Shown: positions 1-11,665, counted from the first letter of the stretch. The stretch is 64,000 nt of DNA from Blastobasis lacticolella (GCA_905147135.1 LR990049.1:19981428-20045427); one strand, 5' to 3'. Numbers and translations: made by a program. The notes: generated by a model not told the origin, from the sequence alone.

Positions 1-12
1 ATTGTTATATTC

Positions 13-128
13 AAACACTGCGATCTCCAACCCGCCTGCCAAGCGTGGAGATTATGGCAATAACCTCCCCTTTCGTGGGAGAGGCCCTAAGTTCTGCAGT
101 GGACTGTTACGGGCTGTGATGACGATCA
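13..128 (+). repeat. Family D short repeat, copy 1 (3' half)
   Basis: A block around GCGATCTCCAACCCGCCTGC followed by CCTCCCCTTTCGTGGGAGAG and ending near CTGTGATGA. The same block occurs at 12311-12562 and 21774-22182 on the + strand and at 28566-28676 and 55208-55465 on the minus strand. All copies end in a TGATGA-type tail, which is typical of RTE-clade retrotransposition, so family D is inferred to be an RTE-mobilised SINE or RTE 3' UTR. Confidence 0.75.
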
Positions 129-148
129 CTAATAAAAAAAAAATGTTA

Positions 149-558
149 AATTGTCAACTAACGCTTGGAGTGCTTAACCGGTCCAGGCGATACTTCACCC
201 CAGGGCAGCGCCTGCTGCTGTACAAGGCACAGGTGCGGCCTCATATGGAGTATTGTTCCCATCTTTGGGCCGGCGAAACTGCCGACGTGCTTCATCCTCT
301 GGACTCCGTACAGAGACGCGCCGTACGAATTGTCGACGATCCCATACAAACAAGCAAGTTAGAATCACTGGCTACCCAAAGGGACTTTGGCTCCCTGTGT
401 GTGTTCTATCGGCTGTACAATGGGGAGTGCTCCGAGGAACTTTTCGATCTGGTGTCCACAGCACAATTCCGCCATCGCACCACCCGCCGTGGGCTGGGTA
501 CTCATCCTCACTACGTAGACCCTCTGTTGGTCACCACGCGAAGGTTCGAAAGAGTGTT
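149..558 (+). pseudogene. Non-LTR retrotransposon RT C-terminal fragment
   Basis: Open for about 135 codons. It encodes the region downstream of the RT catalytic core of a Jockey/CR1-like LINE: a FTPGQRLLLYKAQVRPHMEY block, then RRAVRIVDD, then a FGSLCVFYRLYNGECSEELF block and an RHRTTRRGLGTHPHY block. The catalytic domain and endonuclease are absent (5' truncation). The 3' end stops abruptly after RRFER, where SINE A sequence begins. Close relatives of the same tail lie at 27710-28135 (+), 12574-12735 (-) and 33985-34222 (-). It has no start codon and is not expected to be functional. Confidence 0.85.
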
Positions 559-577
559 TTCTTTGGTATACGATATT

Positions 578-740
578 GCATGTGCAACCATGATCGAATC
601 TGGTCAGATTCCCCTGGTATCAGGGTCATGCAGGTCAGATGGCAGTCGCTCCACTGTAATCGCCTGACCTGCGCAATCCTGGATCATGGTCAAGTCGGAC
701 CCCGGGCCCTCGTGCGCGAGAGCACAACCTGGACATTAAC
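578..740 (+). repeat. SINE A, 3' half (copy 1)
   Basis: Shares with the full-length copy at 32921-33248 the blocks CAACCATGATC, GGTCAGATGGCAGTCGCTCC, AATCCTGGATCATGGTCAAG and GCGCGAGAGCACAACC, and ends near GGACATTA. It lacks the tRNA-like head and directly abuts the truncated RT fragment. Confidence 0.8.
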
Positions 741-1741
741 GTCAATATGATTATTTTTTTAACTTCTTTGGACGTTTGAGTTTTTGAAATACATTTTATC
801 TTTATCCGGTTATGAATCTTATACTTTTACTACACATTATCGGGTTTGTTACCATGGTTAGTATTGTTTTTACCTCGATTGCATTGCCATTACATGCGTA
901 GACTGGTGCCGCTGTGTGAAGTCGCTCCTAAAGACAGACATATCGGTCCACCCTCTTCTGGATTATGGATTATGGATCTTAAGTGTCAGATACAAACGAA
1001 CAACAAAATGATCCTCCTCTATCTAGGTTCCGTATTTAACTTTAGTAGCATCGTAACCTTAATGTAATAAAGTACACATAGATGACACAGATCGATAAAG
1101 ACGTCCGAGTTCTGCGTGTATCGACATGATCCGTACAAAAAGATTAAAATATATTTTTCTGCACGAAATAAAACCCACGCCCAAAAGAAAACATGACTTG
1201 AGACTAGATTGATCAAAAGTAAGGAACAACAATGTTGACATTACTGTGTATCGCAGCCTCTCTTACTGATACCTATTTCTATTCAACCGTACGGATTGTG
1301 CTCAGGGTTGACGCATAGAGAAACTACTTACTAGAGTAGATGCCATAAGGATTGGTGATATAATAGGACCACGATAAGTCCGTATTGACTGACAGGGGTA
1401 AAAATTATAAATTGTGGATATGGCAATAATCTGGGGATAATCTGTCCTTGTCAGTCCTTCTTGTAAACATTCAGTTATTTGGTTTGAACTTGTTCTTTGT
1501 TTGTCTACATTATTAATCAAACTTGGCAAACTTTACCACTATACCACTTTTGAAAATGACTTTAAAAACTTGGCATATGTTGCCATACAGAGATTTTTAT
1601 TTAAAGCGATTCGGACTTAGCGTGGTCTCATTATAGGGGTCAATGATCCCAACCAAAGAAAATGGACCATAGAGGCATAGAAGGAGCCTACTTACAGCTA
1701 TAGTCACAATCTATATTTTGTTTTTCTTTTTTAATTGTGCA
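741..1741. other. No recognisable gene
   Basis: AT-rich sequence with only short ORFs of random appearance. About 30 bases at 833-862 (around ATTATCGGGTTTGTTACCA) recur at 61455-61486, so part of it is repeat-derived. Confidence 0.5.
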
Positions 1742-2009
1742 TGTGACGGGGTGGCGACTCAGAGGGAGCTGGTCACTGTCGCCACGGGTCTGTTTAAACC
1801 CCAGACGGGTTGCTATCTTTGGGAACGAGGGATCTTACTAAGTGAAACCAACGATAGTAATGATTTACAACTTACGTTTATTAAATTAGCAACATATCGT
1901 TGGTTTCACTTAGTAAGATCCCTCATTCCCAAAGATAGCAACCCGTCTGGGGTTTAAACAGACCCGTGGCGACAGTGGCCAGCTCCCTCTGAGTCGCCAC
2001 CCCGTCACA
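1742..2009. repeat. 115-bp foldback inverted repeat, probable LTR end duplicated head-to-head
   Basis: Arms 1742-1856 and 1895-2009 are reverse complements over 115 bases with two mismatches and no gaps, separated by a 38-base spacer. The outer end of the right arm runs directly into a TTGGCGCC primer-binding-type sequence. The right arm is therefore plausibly the 3' end of an LTR and the left arm an inverted copy of it. The AATTGTG next to the right arm also appears just outside the left arm, displaced by six bases. Confidence 0.8.
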
Positions 2010-2010
2010 A

Positions 2011-2029
2011 TTGGCGCCCCACGTTGGGC
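2011..2029 (+). other. Candidate LTR-retrotransposon primer-binding site
   Basis: TTGGCGCCCCACGTTGGGC begins at the outer edge of the foldback arm. It resembles the tRNA-Lys-type PBS that starts TGGCGCC and follows many LTRs. A partial direct repeat of CCCACGTTGGGC follows at once. No gag or pol is seen downstream, so this would be a relic. Confidence 0.45.
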
Positions 2030-2287
2030 CCACGTTGGGCTTCGTTCGTTAACGTGTCCGAAAGGGACCGCCAAAATTTGTAAATATTCCCTATTGTCAA
2101 ATTTGGTGGCCTTGGTCACCTATGTTATAGGGTTTTATATGACATTGAGTCATTTGTATAAAGTTATTTGTATAAAGGTCTATGTTCGACATTTTTTATT
2201 CCAACCAAGTCATTTACAAAATTCAGGAGTGGCTGTCACAGGGCCTGTCTGTTAGTGGCCATGTTTTTGGATTGAAGTGCCGTAAAA

Positions 2288-2880
2288 CTAGATTGGTGGA
2301 ACATTTGCCAAATCAAGACGATCAACCAGTCGAGAGCTGCCCACGACCATGGCTTGGCATTTCGACGAATTGACAGAAATGCCAAACTTACGAGTCCAGT
2401 CACAGATATGGTTCAAGTCGCTACTTAGAGCATCAACAGCCTCGGCAATGTTCGCAGCATCAGCACTGGCATACAACTGCAAGGCATCCGCATAAAGATG
2501 GTGTGAGCACTTAAGGTTGTGAGTAACATAATTAATAGATAGCGAAAATAGCAGAGAGATAAAATGCCGCCTTGCGGAACACCAGCGACAAAATCACACC
2601 AATTGGATACTACTCCATCAGCGCGAACTGCCTGCTGCCGACTGCGAAGATATGACTAGAACCAGCCAGTCACTGAGGATGAAAACCTAAGCTGCGTCAA
2701 GATAGCTAGTAAGATGTCATGATCTACATTGTTCAAAGCGTTAGAGAAATCTATTAGGTTCATGAAAATTAGTTTAGTATTTTCCATGGCTTCCCTGTCA
2801 TCCTCTGTGATCTTGAGTAGAGCCGTGGTAGTGCTTTGCCCCGGCCGAAAACCCGATTGAAGGGACTTAAAAGTGAGTTA
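2288..2880 (-). pseudogene. Degenerate LINE reverse transcriptase core
   Basis: The minus strand from 2880 reads an RT finger/palm region: SGFRPGQSTTTALLKI, then a mutated motif LIDFSNALNNVDHD, then a GVPQGG block near 2580. It continues with a YADALQLYA motif near 2500 and a DWTRKFGISVNSSKC block. The catalytic YADD is YADA. There is an in-frame stop after the TGWF block and a frameshift just after GVPQGG. It is truncated at both ends and inactive. The clade is probably CR1/Jockey-like, from motif style only. Confidence 0.8.
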
Positions 2881-3114
2881 TTATTAACAAAGGCAGATGT
2901 TTTATGTTAGTTATAAATATTAATTACACTTAAAAGTCCACTTTTCACAATTAAAATAAGTGCTATGAAATTTTAATAGTGCAAACAATTATTGGCGTCT
3001 TTGTAAAGAATAATTTTAACTTAATTTCTTGTTTGGTATCCAGTCACTAAAATAGAAAAAAGTGCTGTTTCGTAACTGTTTAAAAAATTTTATCATTACA
3101 TATTATAAAACAAA

Positions 3115-3290
3115 GTCTTCCGCCGCGACCTTCTGTCTGTCTGTTCGCGATAAATTAAAAAAACTACTAAATGGATTTTCATGCAGTTTTCACCAATAGA
3201 CAAAGTGGGTTATAAGGAAGATCCAGGTGTATAATTTGTTAAGGGTTTGTTAGGATATTACCCGTACGAAGCCGGTTCGTGTCACTAGGA
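3115..3290 (+). repeat. Dispersed repeat family C
   Basis: Contains a CTTCTGTCTGTCTGTTCG-type start, an AAACTACTAAATGGATTTTC block and a TTACCCGTACGAAGCCGG end. Related stretches lie at about 3560-3740 (-), 23218-23360 (-), 33590-33850 (+), 46705-46890 (-), 48020-48110 (-), 49215-49490 (+) and more weakly at 52090-52200. No coding capacity. It looks like a non-autonomous element, class not determined. Confidence 0.6.
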
Positions 3291-3431
3291 TTTTATGTAG
3301 TTAAGCATGATACGAGAGTTTTATTTAATTTTAATTGATAGTATGTGTACTTCCTAAACATACGCGACGGCATTTTTATATTCTAGCTTGACAATCAAGA
3401 CGATGACGTCGATGATGAATTCATTGTCTTA

Positions 3432-3485
3432 TTTAGAGTGAATTGAGAGCAAGAGTGACCAGTCTTGCTCTCAATTCACTCTAAA
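3432..3485. repeat. Perfect 23-bp hairpin
   Basis: Arm 3432-3454 is an exact reverse complement of 3463-3485 with an 8-base loop. No other copy was noticed in the window. It may be the tips of a very short MITE or a templated inverted duplication. Confidence 0.85.
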
Positions 3486-4760
3486 TTGAGTCTTTTTGGA
3501 ATCTTCAACTTGGTAGCGGTATAAACCCATCTACCTCTTTATGTAATACTAGTGGACCTGGCGCGACTTCGTTCACGTACACCTTCTTTATCCCTACCTA
3601 CCCCATTTTTCTTGCTTATAAAACTTCTTATTTAATAACTTTATCTATTGCTGAAATAAAAATCTCAAATCCGTGGCGTAGTTTAAAGGATCTAAGCCTA
3701 CTTAGATACATAGGATCTCACGGCGTTAAGCGACTTTGTTTTATACTACGTATCAGAATCTTTGTTGCCTAGCAACTGTACTGACAAAAAACATAAATTT
3801 ATCGAAGTCTAGTCTAGAAGCAGATCTCTGTATACATTAGTTGGCATTTTTCCATGTAAAAACAAATACACTTTTTGATGTTACTCTGAGAAGCTTTTTA
3901 CGTGAAACATTTCATATATCTCTCAAGCTACTACTGTAAATCTGTATTCAAAGAGGACCAGATGAATAAGCTTTCATCGTGGCTCCCTATTAAATGTTTC
4001 TACACTCAAAACCTCTATATCTCTATTACGTAGAGACCGTAAAAAATACGGTATATTTATTGGCAATACGGTTTATTTATATTACCAGTGTTCTAAAAAG
4101 TAAAATAGTAAATAAGTCGTCAGTAGACACGCTTGGCAGCCCTAGAGAGGCCTATCTCATCTCGTGGCTCAGTGGGCCATGTTCGCTTTGATAGAACCGA
4201 CTAGAGCCTAGAGAGCCGGTAGAATTCACAGACTTGGATACGTGTACCGTTATCGTGCAGTTAGGTTGCGAGCTCTGTGGTGCGGATTACTTACTGCATG
4301 GCTACATGGTCAAAGCAAATACCGAAGAATATACGTGGAAGTCTTAAAAGATTTACCGAAGGAATTAAATTTAAAAGGGAACTATGTATTTGAAATTTCT
4401 AACGTGCATCGAGTCTATCGAGGTTTTAGTTTACTAACTGTTAATAAATAACTGTAATGTTTACTTCTTTATTTCAGAGACATATGAAATAGGTACTTGC
4501 GCTGCCAATATCATACGTTTCACATATTGATGGGCATAGCTATATTATTTGAACTTTATGTTTTTAGATTTTAATTTTTTTGCGCTCAGAGATGGTTTCA
4601 AAGGACATAGAACATTTTTGTTTGATGCTGGGAACACCTAATCCTGTATTTTTTAATTCGATTATTTTACAATTTGTGCGGCCAATCTTGAGACTTCGCA
4701 GATCGATAGATGACATAATTGCAAACAAATAATTCCTTCCGCAAAATCTTCTACAATGCT

Positions 4761-4856
4761 GTTTAAGCGAGATATTTGCCTCTGAAATACCAATATCGAA
4801 ACTTTTGAAATACAAATATCAAAACTTTTGAAATACAAATATCTCGGTTAAACAGC
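4761..4856. repeat. Inverted repeat with an internal tandem duplication
   Basis: GCTGTTTAAGCGAGATATTT near 4761 is nearly the reverse complement of AAATATCTCGGTTAAACAGC near 4837. Between them the block AACTTTTGAAATACAAATAT occurs twice in tandem (about 4800-4842). This is probably a degenerate MITE. Confidence 0.6.
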
Positions 4857-5274
4857 ACGCTAGGAAATGTTGTCACGGGAGAGTTTTTGTTTGTAATTTT
4901 GTCTTCTATCGGTATGCAAAGTGCCAGGATTGGCCGATTTTATAAATTGTAGGGCAAACATTTTTAAAAATGTGATTAAGCTTATTGTAAATGTCATATC
5001 TTGTACGGCTCTTTGAAAGGGAATATAATCTAGGGTATTTTTGACCCTCATCTGTGGCGTATTGAAGCTTAATTTTTATCCCCTTCGGTGAAACCCTCAG
5101 GTCTGAGGCTTTTATTGTTAATCAGAGACTTCTTTGTGACATCCTTTCGTAGATCCTCATACGTGATGATTGGGATATTATTAAGTCATTGTTTACACGA
5201 AACAAGAAAGAAGGAACCGTAATATATAATCAAAAATGTCGAACGAAAACTTTTTTTTTTATATTTAGTTGTTT

Positions 5275-5545
5275 GACGACCTGAGTGGTTCAGTTAACAT
5301 GCTGGTCTGCCACGCAGAGGTCCCGGGTTCGATTCCCGGCCGGGCAGAAACTGAGATGATGAATTTAAGTTTCTGTTAGGGGCTGGTTGTTGTATGCATA
5401 ATAAATATGTATTTAAAAATATATATTTGTAGTTTATCAGTTTTCTGGCACCTATAACACAAGCTTTGCTTACTTTGGGGCTAGATGGCGCTGTGTGAAT
5501 TGACCAAGCATATTTATTTTTAATATATTTTTTCATAAGATTTAA
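5275..5545 (+). mobile_element. tRNA-derived SINE B, copy 1
   Basis: 5275-5346 is a tRNA-like head: GACCTGAGTGGTTCAGTT near the A box and a good B box, GGTTCGATTCC. A body follows with a conserved 3' domain, ATAACACAAGCTTTGC then GGGGCTAGATGGCGCTGT, ending in AGCATATTTATTTTTAATA. The second copy at 17313-17750 shares both head and 3' domain, which defines a family. The 10-base motif CGAACGAAAA just outside the left end (5240-5249) has its reverse complement near 5571-5580; this may be chance. Confidence 0.8.
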
Positions 5546-6295
5546 TATAAACAATTAAATAATGTATTTTTTTCGTTCGGGATTGCCGATTACAAATTAC
5601 GGTCCCTTCTCTCTTGTTTCTTGTAAACGAATATGTGACGAAGAGGGCCTGCCGATAATAATTTTGAAACTGGAAAATTTTTCCCTAAATAGACGAAGGA
5701 AGCCGGCCACTTATTAAAGAAATTCCTCAAAAGGCGAAATGAAATTTGGCTGAAGTTGTAACTCTCACTTTGATGCCATCCAGCGGCCTGAGAATTGCGA
5801 TCGGAATTTGCATTATACAAATTAATTTATTTCTAACTAGCTGTTTTCGTGAGCTTCTTTTATATTAAAGGATTTTGTTCTTAGTGGGGTCGCCATAGGA
5901 CAGAAGGAAGTGGCGGGCTATAGTCTCTGCTTACTCCTCCTGTGCAATAAAGGCGAAGGGAACGTACAGTCAAGTGCAGAGAGAATGGAACCCCCTCATT
6001 TACAATAAGCACAAAACCCAAACAAGAGGATAAGAAAGTACTATCGCTAAGAAAAGAAAAAAATTAGGCTATTTTAAATTTTTTTTTGTTCCCCATTGTT
6101 CACGTGCAGTCTAACGTTTTGTAAGGCTCCTAAACCTCTTCTATAGCTACAAAGTGGAATTTTTCTTGTACTTGATGGTGTACGATAACCTACGGCGCCC
6201 TCAAAGTCTATTATGGCAAGGATTTTGTGACTCCTAAATGCTTAGGAAAATATTAATCGTGCATTTTTTTTATACTACTAAGGTGGCAAATAAGC
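5546..6295. other. No recognisable gene
   Basis: AT-rich, only short unassigned ORFs. A short CAGAAGGAAGTGGCGGGCTA block near 5900 resembles other lepidopteran-style dispersed repeats, but I cannot name it. Confidence 0.4.
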
Positions 6296-6475
6296 TTGCG
6301 GCCTGCCTGATGGTAAGCAGTCACCGCAGCCTATGGACGTTTACCAGGGGCATCACCCACGCGTTGCTGACCCCGTAAAAACCTTTTAACCCTATCTTGA
6401 TGAACTCCATGTTGTACTCTCCAGGGAAAACCTCTCCAGATATTATTACAAATGTTTCTCTCAACAAGACAATGT
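6296..6475 (-). pseudogene. LINE RT C-terminal end and 3' UTR (EYNMEF subfamily)
   Basis: On the minus strand it encodes a FPGEYNMEF block, then GFYGV, then a NAWVMPL block, followed by a 3' UTR with TGCTTACCATCAGGCAGGCC and TTTGCCACCTTAGTA. The same end is found at 53290-54330 (+), and fragments of it at 59770-59864 (-) and 60110-60165 (+). It is severely 5' truncated. Confidence 0.75.
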
Positions 6476-9400
6476 ATAAAAAAGTAAGTAAAAATTGTAG
6501 ACAAATAATTTCTTAGGAATTTTACAATCAATTTACCTACCGATACCGTTTACTTGGCAATAACATTTTACTAGATTTCACTACAAAGTCAATCCTATTA
6601 TTTGAAAGACATTGAAGTTTGACAGGTGGCTTTATTGAAAGGAATGCAATGAAACTGAAAGTGATTAGTTCTTAATTAAATAATCTCTACAGTCGGCAGA
6701 GTGTTCACAATGAATTTAGTGGAGTTTTTCGTGAATTTTCATGGTCAGTGGAGTTGTTTCCGCTGCGACAGATTGCATTGTTGGATGATCCGGCTTTAAC
6801 TGGCATTGTCGGACACAGTCAGGCACTTAATTGGAATAACATAGTTTTCAACTTTTTTGGCGAGCATAAATACCATGCTTACCATCAGACAGGTCGTTAA
6901 CTAGTTTACCACTTTAGCAGTAATAAAAAATAATTGTTTTTATATGATGGTAATATGCCCCGACTATACCAAAAGTCTTACTGAACTAGTTCAGGGGTCC
7001 TACTGCCGATCTGGAGTTAGGTGGTACGACCGCTGCTCCGGCGGTCTAGAATGTATTCATATCACTACGGGTGAGTTAATATGCCCCTTGTAGTATAATG
7101 GGGGATTTTCAGACAGATACTTTAAAAGGGTTAAACTGTAGTTCGGCTTAACTCACTGGATGGTGCTGCTTAGACAGGATTCTCAGATTGGGTAATCAAA
7201 GTTATTCGTGGAAGTTTTAGTACTTTCTCTCTCTTTAGAGAGCGCAAAATGTTTACAATTTTGTACTAACGGACTTGTTATAATTTATTTTTGAGGCTCA
7301 TGTCTAATCACCGCCATCAATTACAATCATTCGAACGATTTTTCTTTTTAATTGACTCTCGGAATATCTCTTACTGTACTGGCTACTTTATTGCCGTGTA
7401 TATACGACTGTACCAACTCAATAAAGAGGGCAGCCGCTCGATACTTTATCGCGTCGTAACGAAGGGCGTCCGTGACCAGACAGCCGATTCGGGGACGCAC
7501 ACACAGATACTCGGCGCGGTACACTGATCTGTTACATCTGTGGGTGAAACGTTTGTTTTTATTACTAGCTTTTATTTAGTTTCACACGTCCGCATGTCTG
7601 TTCGTAATAAAATCTTGTAAGTTAAAGACCCATTTCTCAATTTCCGATTGAGCTGAAAGTTTGCACACTCTGGTGACAATGCAATGTTGATGAAGACGGA
7701 AGGTAGTCCTAAACTAATTTAATTCGTCTTGACCAATACTCGGACTGATAAAAGCTTGCTATGAAAAACGCAGAACCGTAGGAGCGTTGTCACTTTGAGG
7801 ACTAAAATCAAAAGCCTCATGATTGTAATTTCGTTGGCTACTTTATCCTTCAAACTGGAACACAAAAATGCAAGCACTGTGGCTTGGCGACAGAAATAGA
7901 TAAGGCGGTGGTACTCACTCAGGCGGACTCCTCAGGCTTCACAGACTCATATCACCTGTGAAATGATTCTGACAAAGGGTTTCCACCTGTGAACGATCCC
8001 ACCGGAATCTTAAGGGACACGACAAATTAATTACCTGCAACTTTGTTTCAAGTTCCCTCCTCAAAGCGGAAACGGAGAAAGTCAAGGAATACAAATAAAG
8101 GAGACAGCTAGGGTATGCTCGGTTGCACGTGGTCCCACCATAGGAACTATATTTAGCATTTTGTTAAAGAATTTTGACATGGATTTGAGGGCGGTTTCCT
8201 CCTAATTCTTAATTACTAAAATAAACACAAAATTGTATACAAAATTATGTTAAACGTCACTCCTAAATGTGTTTTAGAATTCGGTGCACGCCTTTAGAGA
8301 CTTACAAAAATGTTTAAGTAATTTTGGTTCATAAGTAATGACAGAGAGCTTATTTTATCATCTGTCAAGAAACGCGCAGCGCCCACTTAGTCCACACAAC
8401 TACTCTGTCTGTGGCGCCGTATGCGTGCCAGCAGGGGTAGACAGCAGGGCGGGCCCTTAAACCTAATATCGTAATATTTTAAATTATCGTCGTTATTATC
8501 ATATTTAACCTTTCTTAATCGCACGTCTGTTTTCGACGGTCTCCTACGGGCACAATCACGGAGTTCACGTCGCGTTGTACGCGCTCGTTGAGTTCTTGTT
8601 TTGTGCTTACATCGCTCGTGGTAAACACTACGTCAAGCGTACTGTAGTTCTTTTACACGTACATTATATATGTCTCGCCACCGCTCGTTGGAGCACACTG
8701 CATTGGTCAAAGCAACAAAAGAGGCGCCATAATAACAAAAACATTATAATTTTGTAATTAGGGTGCGAAGTGGCGTCGGGTGTGGCGTAGTAAACAAGAA
8801 GTAGTCATTGATTTCTATGCATACAAATTACTCGTGGTTTCCGCGGCGCGGTGTGCGTGACTAAGAACGCCGAGAGCAGCCGTGCGCTTTATCGCGTACT
8901 TAGGTTTACTAATTTATTATTTTATTCATTATTTATTTATTTATTTATTTATTTAATTATTATTTATTTATTACTAATATACCGCTACGATGGTGGACGA
9001 TGATTTTATGTATATTTTCTTAATAGAGCTATTGAGTTACTTACTTTGACATCGATACAAGCTCATTCAAAATTCAAACCCAAATCCATTTCAGAAGTTA
9101 ACGCATTATTTACCCTAATCCCCTCGTAACAGAGCACATTATTGAACCGCATTGTACTTCTTACAGTTGTTTGGAATGCGCCGGGAACGCAGCCCGCCCC
9201 GCCCGGTAAACAACTAAACTACTTTGACACAAAGACGCTATAACTCATTCCTAATTACTTGAAACCTCAACGGGGTAGAGGAGAGATAGGACGGGATTGA
9301 AACCGATGAGAGTGGAGCTCAGTAGAAAAACTACTAGCAGTACTATTTTAAACTACTATCTCACACTGGAGATTTAATTCACACGGAGTTAAATCTCCAG

Positions 9401-9739
9401 TTTCCGTGGGGAATAAGGGTTAAAGCCAAATATTTCAAGGTTTGGAGTTTTTTAAACAATCTGTGACATAGAAGTAGTATTAGTTAAGGATCTAATCTAG
9501 TCAAAATCGCTAAAAGTTGCAAGATTTAATGAAAAATAAAGCCAAAAGTTACCTCTTTTAAATTCTATACTCAACAAAAGACAATAAATATTTACAAACA
9601 AAGTAATTCGCTGCGTATGACTTTCTTTAGCGATAGTTTCTTTCTCGTTCTAAAATACGACATGATACGACAATGGCCCTTATTCTATGAGCAACGCGTT
9701 TGAATTTAGTCTGTCAGTTTAAATAAACAAAAAACAAAC
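6476..9739. other. Long interval without a supportable gene
   Basis: Only short ORFs (the longest about 78 codons, 7291-7527) with no recognisable domain. TAATATGCCCC appears twice (about 6953 and 7078), suggesting a small repeat. An inverted pair ACTGGAGATTTAA / TTAAATCTCCAGT lies near 9365-9402. Confidence 0.45.
8929..8973. repeat. (ATTT)n microsatellite
   Basis: A run of TTTA/ATTT units with minor interruptions. It could be the remnant tail of a minus-strand or plus-strand LINE, but no coding tail is visible beside it. Confidence 0.85.
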
Positions 9740-9890
9740 AGACCACCTGCCTTTAAGCTGACACAGCCACGTGATCCAGGGTTTTGGAGATGGGAAACGC
9801 ATGACCATAACATTCACAGGCAACGGTGACCACTTTCCATCAGGTAGCCACAGCCTGTTTATTCTAATTGAGCAGATGCTCAGTCAAAGA
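9740..9890 (+). repeat. LINE 3' UTR fragment
   Basis: Contains CGGTGACCACTTTCCATCAG followed by GCCTGTTTATTCT, matching the 3' UTR that follows the RT tails at 27710-28135. No coding part remains. Confidence 0.65.
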
Positions 9891-10004
9891 TTTTTTTTGT
9901 AAAAAGGGGTGCTTACCTGATTGTATATGATCGCCGCGATCAATGAACATTCTGACGATGTATTTTACATTTTCCGTTACACATCCGTTACATAAATAAT
10001 AGTT

Positions 10005-10135
10005 ATAGCCCGCGTCACGAAAGAAGAGACTTGTCAAATGGCAGTGGAGGGGATTTCATGCAGGTAATCGTTTACAGCGCAAGTCGAACCACGTGACCCG
10101 CCAAGTCTCTTCTTATTTGACACTAGCTATACACA
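10005..10135. mobile_element. Short MITE-like inverted repeat
   Basis: The left end has GTCACGAAAGAAGAGACTTG and the right end has its approximate reverse complement around CCAAGTCTCTTCTTATTTGA, with an internal GAACCACGTGACCCGCC block. About 130 bases with imperfect terminal inverted repeats. Non-coding; superfamily not determined. Confidence 0.6.
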
Positions 10136-10251
10136 ATACTATTATAGAAGCTCATACTGACAAGGCACAGCGCCTCTCTATCGAATGCTACATGTAACCA
10201 CAACGTGAGTTACGGCTAATGTTACACAGACGCAATTACAGGCGCTAATGG

Positions 10252-10309
10252 GCACCCCGCACCGCGCACCCCGCGACCCCACAACCCCGCGACCCCGCGA
10301 CCCCGCGGC
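10252..10309. repeat. GC-rich simple tandem repeat
   Basis: Imperfect tandem array of the unit CCCCGCGA and variants (CACCCCGC). It stands out in AT-rich surroundings. Confidence 0.8.
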
Positions 10310-10524
10310 TGGAATCCTCAAGTTGTCTTGACTTTCCCGTCTTTTCTATACTTAAGACTGTGAGGGCGCCGTTGGTTATCGTTTGTCATCGAGTACAAAA
10401 AAAAATCACTTTATAGCGATAGTAGAGGCCCACAAAACGTTGATCTGCTCGAGCACAACGAGAACATGTAAGTACAATCGCTAGTGGACGTCTGGATATT
10501 AATTTTTTTTGTGGAATGGGCTAT

Positions 10525-10848
10525 GCTTGGAATCTCGTTGCGCGATCGAATCAGAAATGAGGAGATCCACAAGCGAACCAAGGTCACCAACATAGCCCTA
10601 AGGATTGCCAGGCTAAAGTGGCAGTGGGAAGGGCATACAGCTCATAAAACAGATGACCAAGTTGTCGAGTGACGACCACGTACCGGAAGACGCAGCGTGG
10701 GTAGGCCTCCTACAAGGTGGACCGACGACCTGGTAAATATCGCAGGTACCAGCTGGATGCGGAAGGCACAGGAGCGGCCTCTGTGAGGATCTCTGGGGGA
10801 GGCCTATGCCCAGCAGTGGGCGTCTTTCGGCTGATGTGATGATGAGTC
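10525..10848 (+). pseudogene. RTE-like retrotransposon C-terminal tail
   Basis: The + strand encodes the end of an RTE-type polyprotein: RDRIRNEEIHKRTKV, then ARLKWQWEGH, then (past a stop near 10670) RPRTGRRSVGRPPTRWTDDL and SWMRKAQERP. It ends with a GATGTGATGATGA tail. The same C-terminus is found on the minus strand at 53630-53978. It is 5' truncated with stops and is dead. Confidence 0.85.
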
Positions 10849-11420
10849 CAGTTTGCTACGAAAATTGTTCTCAATATGGATAACTTGCATTAAATTGAAA
10901 CTATCGGTGCGTAGTGCGTAAAGTTTGTAGCAAGTGCTACGCGTCATAGTGTCTACGAAGCCGTAGGCAGTCTACGATATTATGGAAGGAATTGGTAATT
11001 GGAATTTCCAATTGGGTTCTCTGTTGTTTTTACCCATTTTTCCCAAGGAAATCTAAAGTCATAGGAAACTATGACAATTAAACTTGCTTCCATGGTTATA
11101 GAAATCTGACATATCAACTGACATGTCTCCCTATAAGGAAAAATTAAGCAGCAACCACACCAAATGCCATCAACACGTAAATTGCAAGACATATTTAAAC
11201 CTATACCTATTCGACGAAACTCCAACGGCGAGGTAGTTTCCAGCCGGGAACTAAACTAGCGCAATTAATACGTCAGAAGTTGCGCCGCCTCATTGGCGCT
11301 TGATCGAGGGTGGCTCTTATTGTTCAACTTATTCCTAAGCGGTTTAACCAGCTGCTATCGAAATACAATGCCATGTTATCCTAATATTGTTTTAGGTTAT
11401 TGTTGATTGATATTTAGGAG
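10849..11420. other. No recognisable gene
   Basis: Only a short minus-strand ORF (10980-11225) with no recognisable domain. Confidence 0.4.
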
Positions 11421-11510
11421 CCAGTGGCGAATGGTTGAGGTGTCTGACTCGTGAGAGAAGTAGCGGGTTCGAATCCCAGCGAGGCTATGTACCAATGAGT
11501 CTTTTACATG
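11421..11510 (+). repeat. SINE A head (tRNA-like, truncated)
   Basis: Contains a perfect B-box-like GGGTTCGAATCCC and the family A junction TATGTACCAATGAGTCTTTT. The 3' body is missing. Confidence 0.65.
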
Positions 11511-11665
11511 TTGTACCAGCTAGCCTTACGCCTCCGGCACTCTTTGACCACTGTATTACGGGCGCTTTATGACGTCACCGGTATCCTAGGAAAACGTGTG
11601 TTTATAGTCAGGATATAAAGTCTATGGTCACTACCACTAGCTATAAAAAGAAAATGATCTTGTGG

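Larger units (their letters stand above)
2881..5274. other. Gene-free interval with dispersed repeats
   Basis: No supported coding gene. It holds a family C repeat (3115-3290), an inverted family C-like stretch (about 3560-3740), a perfect hairpin (3432-3485) and a smaller inverted repeat (4761-4856). The ORFs here look random. Confidence 0.5.

Noticed and set aside
5275..5346. tRNA gene candidate with a good B box
   Set aside because: The cloverleaf is poor and the sequence continues into a SINE body shared with 17313-17750, so it is a SINE head.
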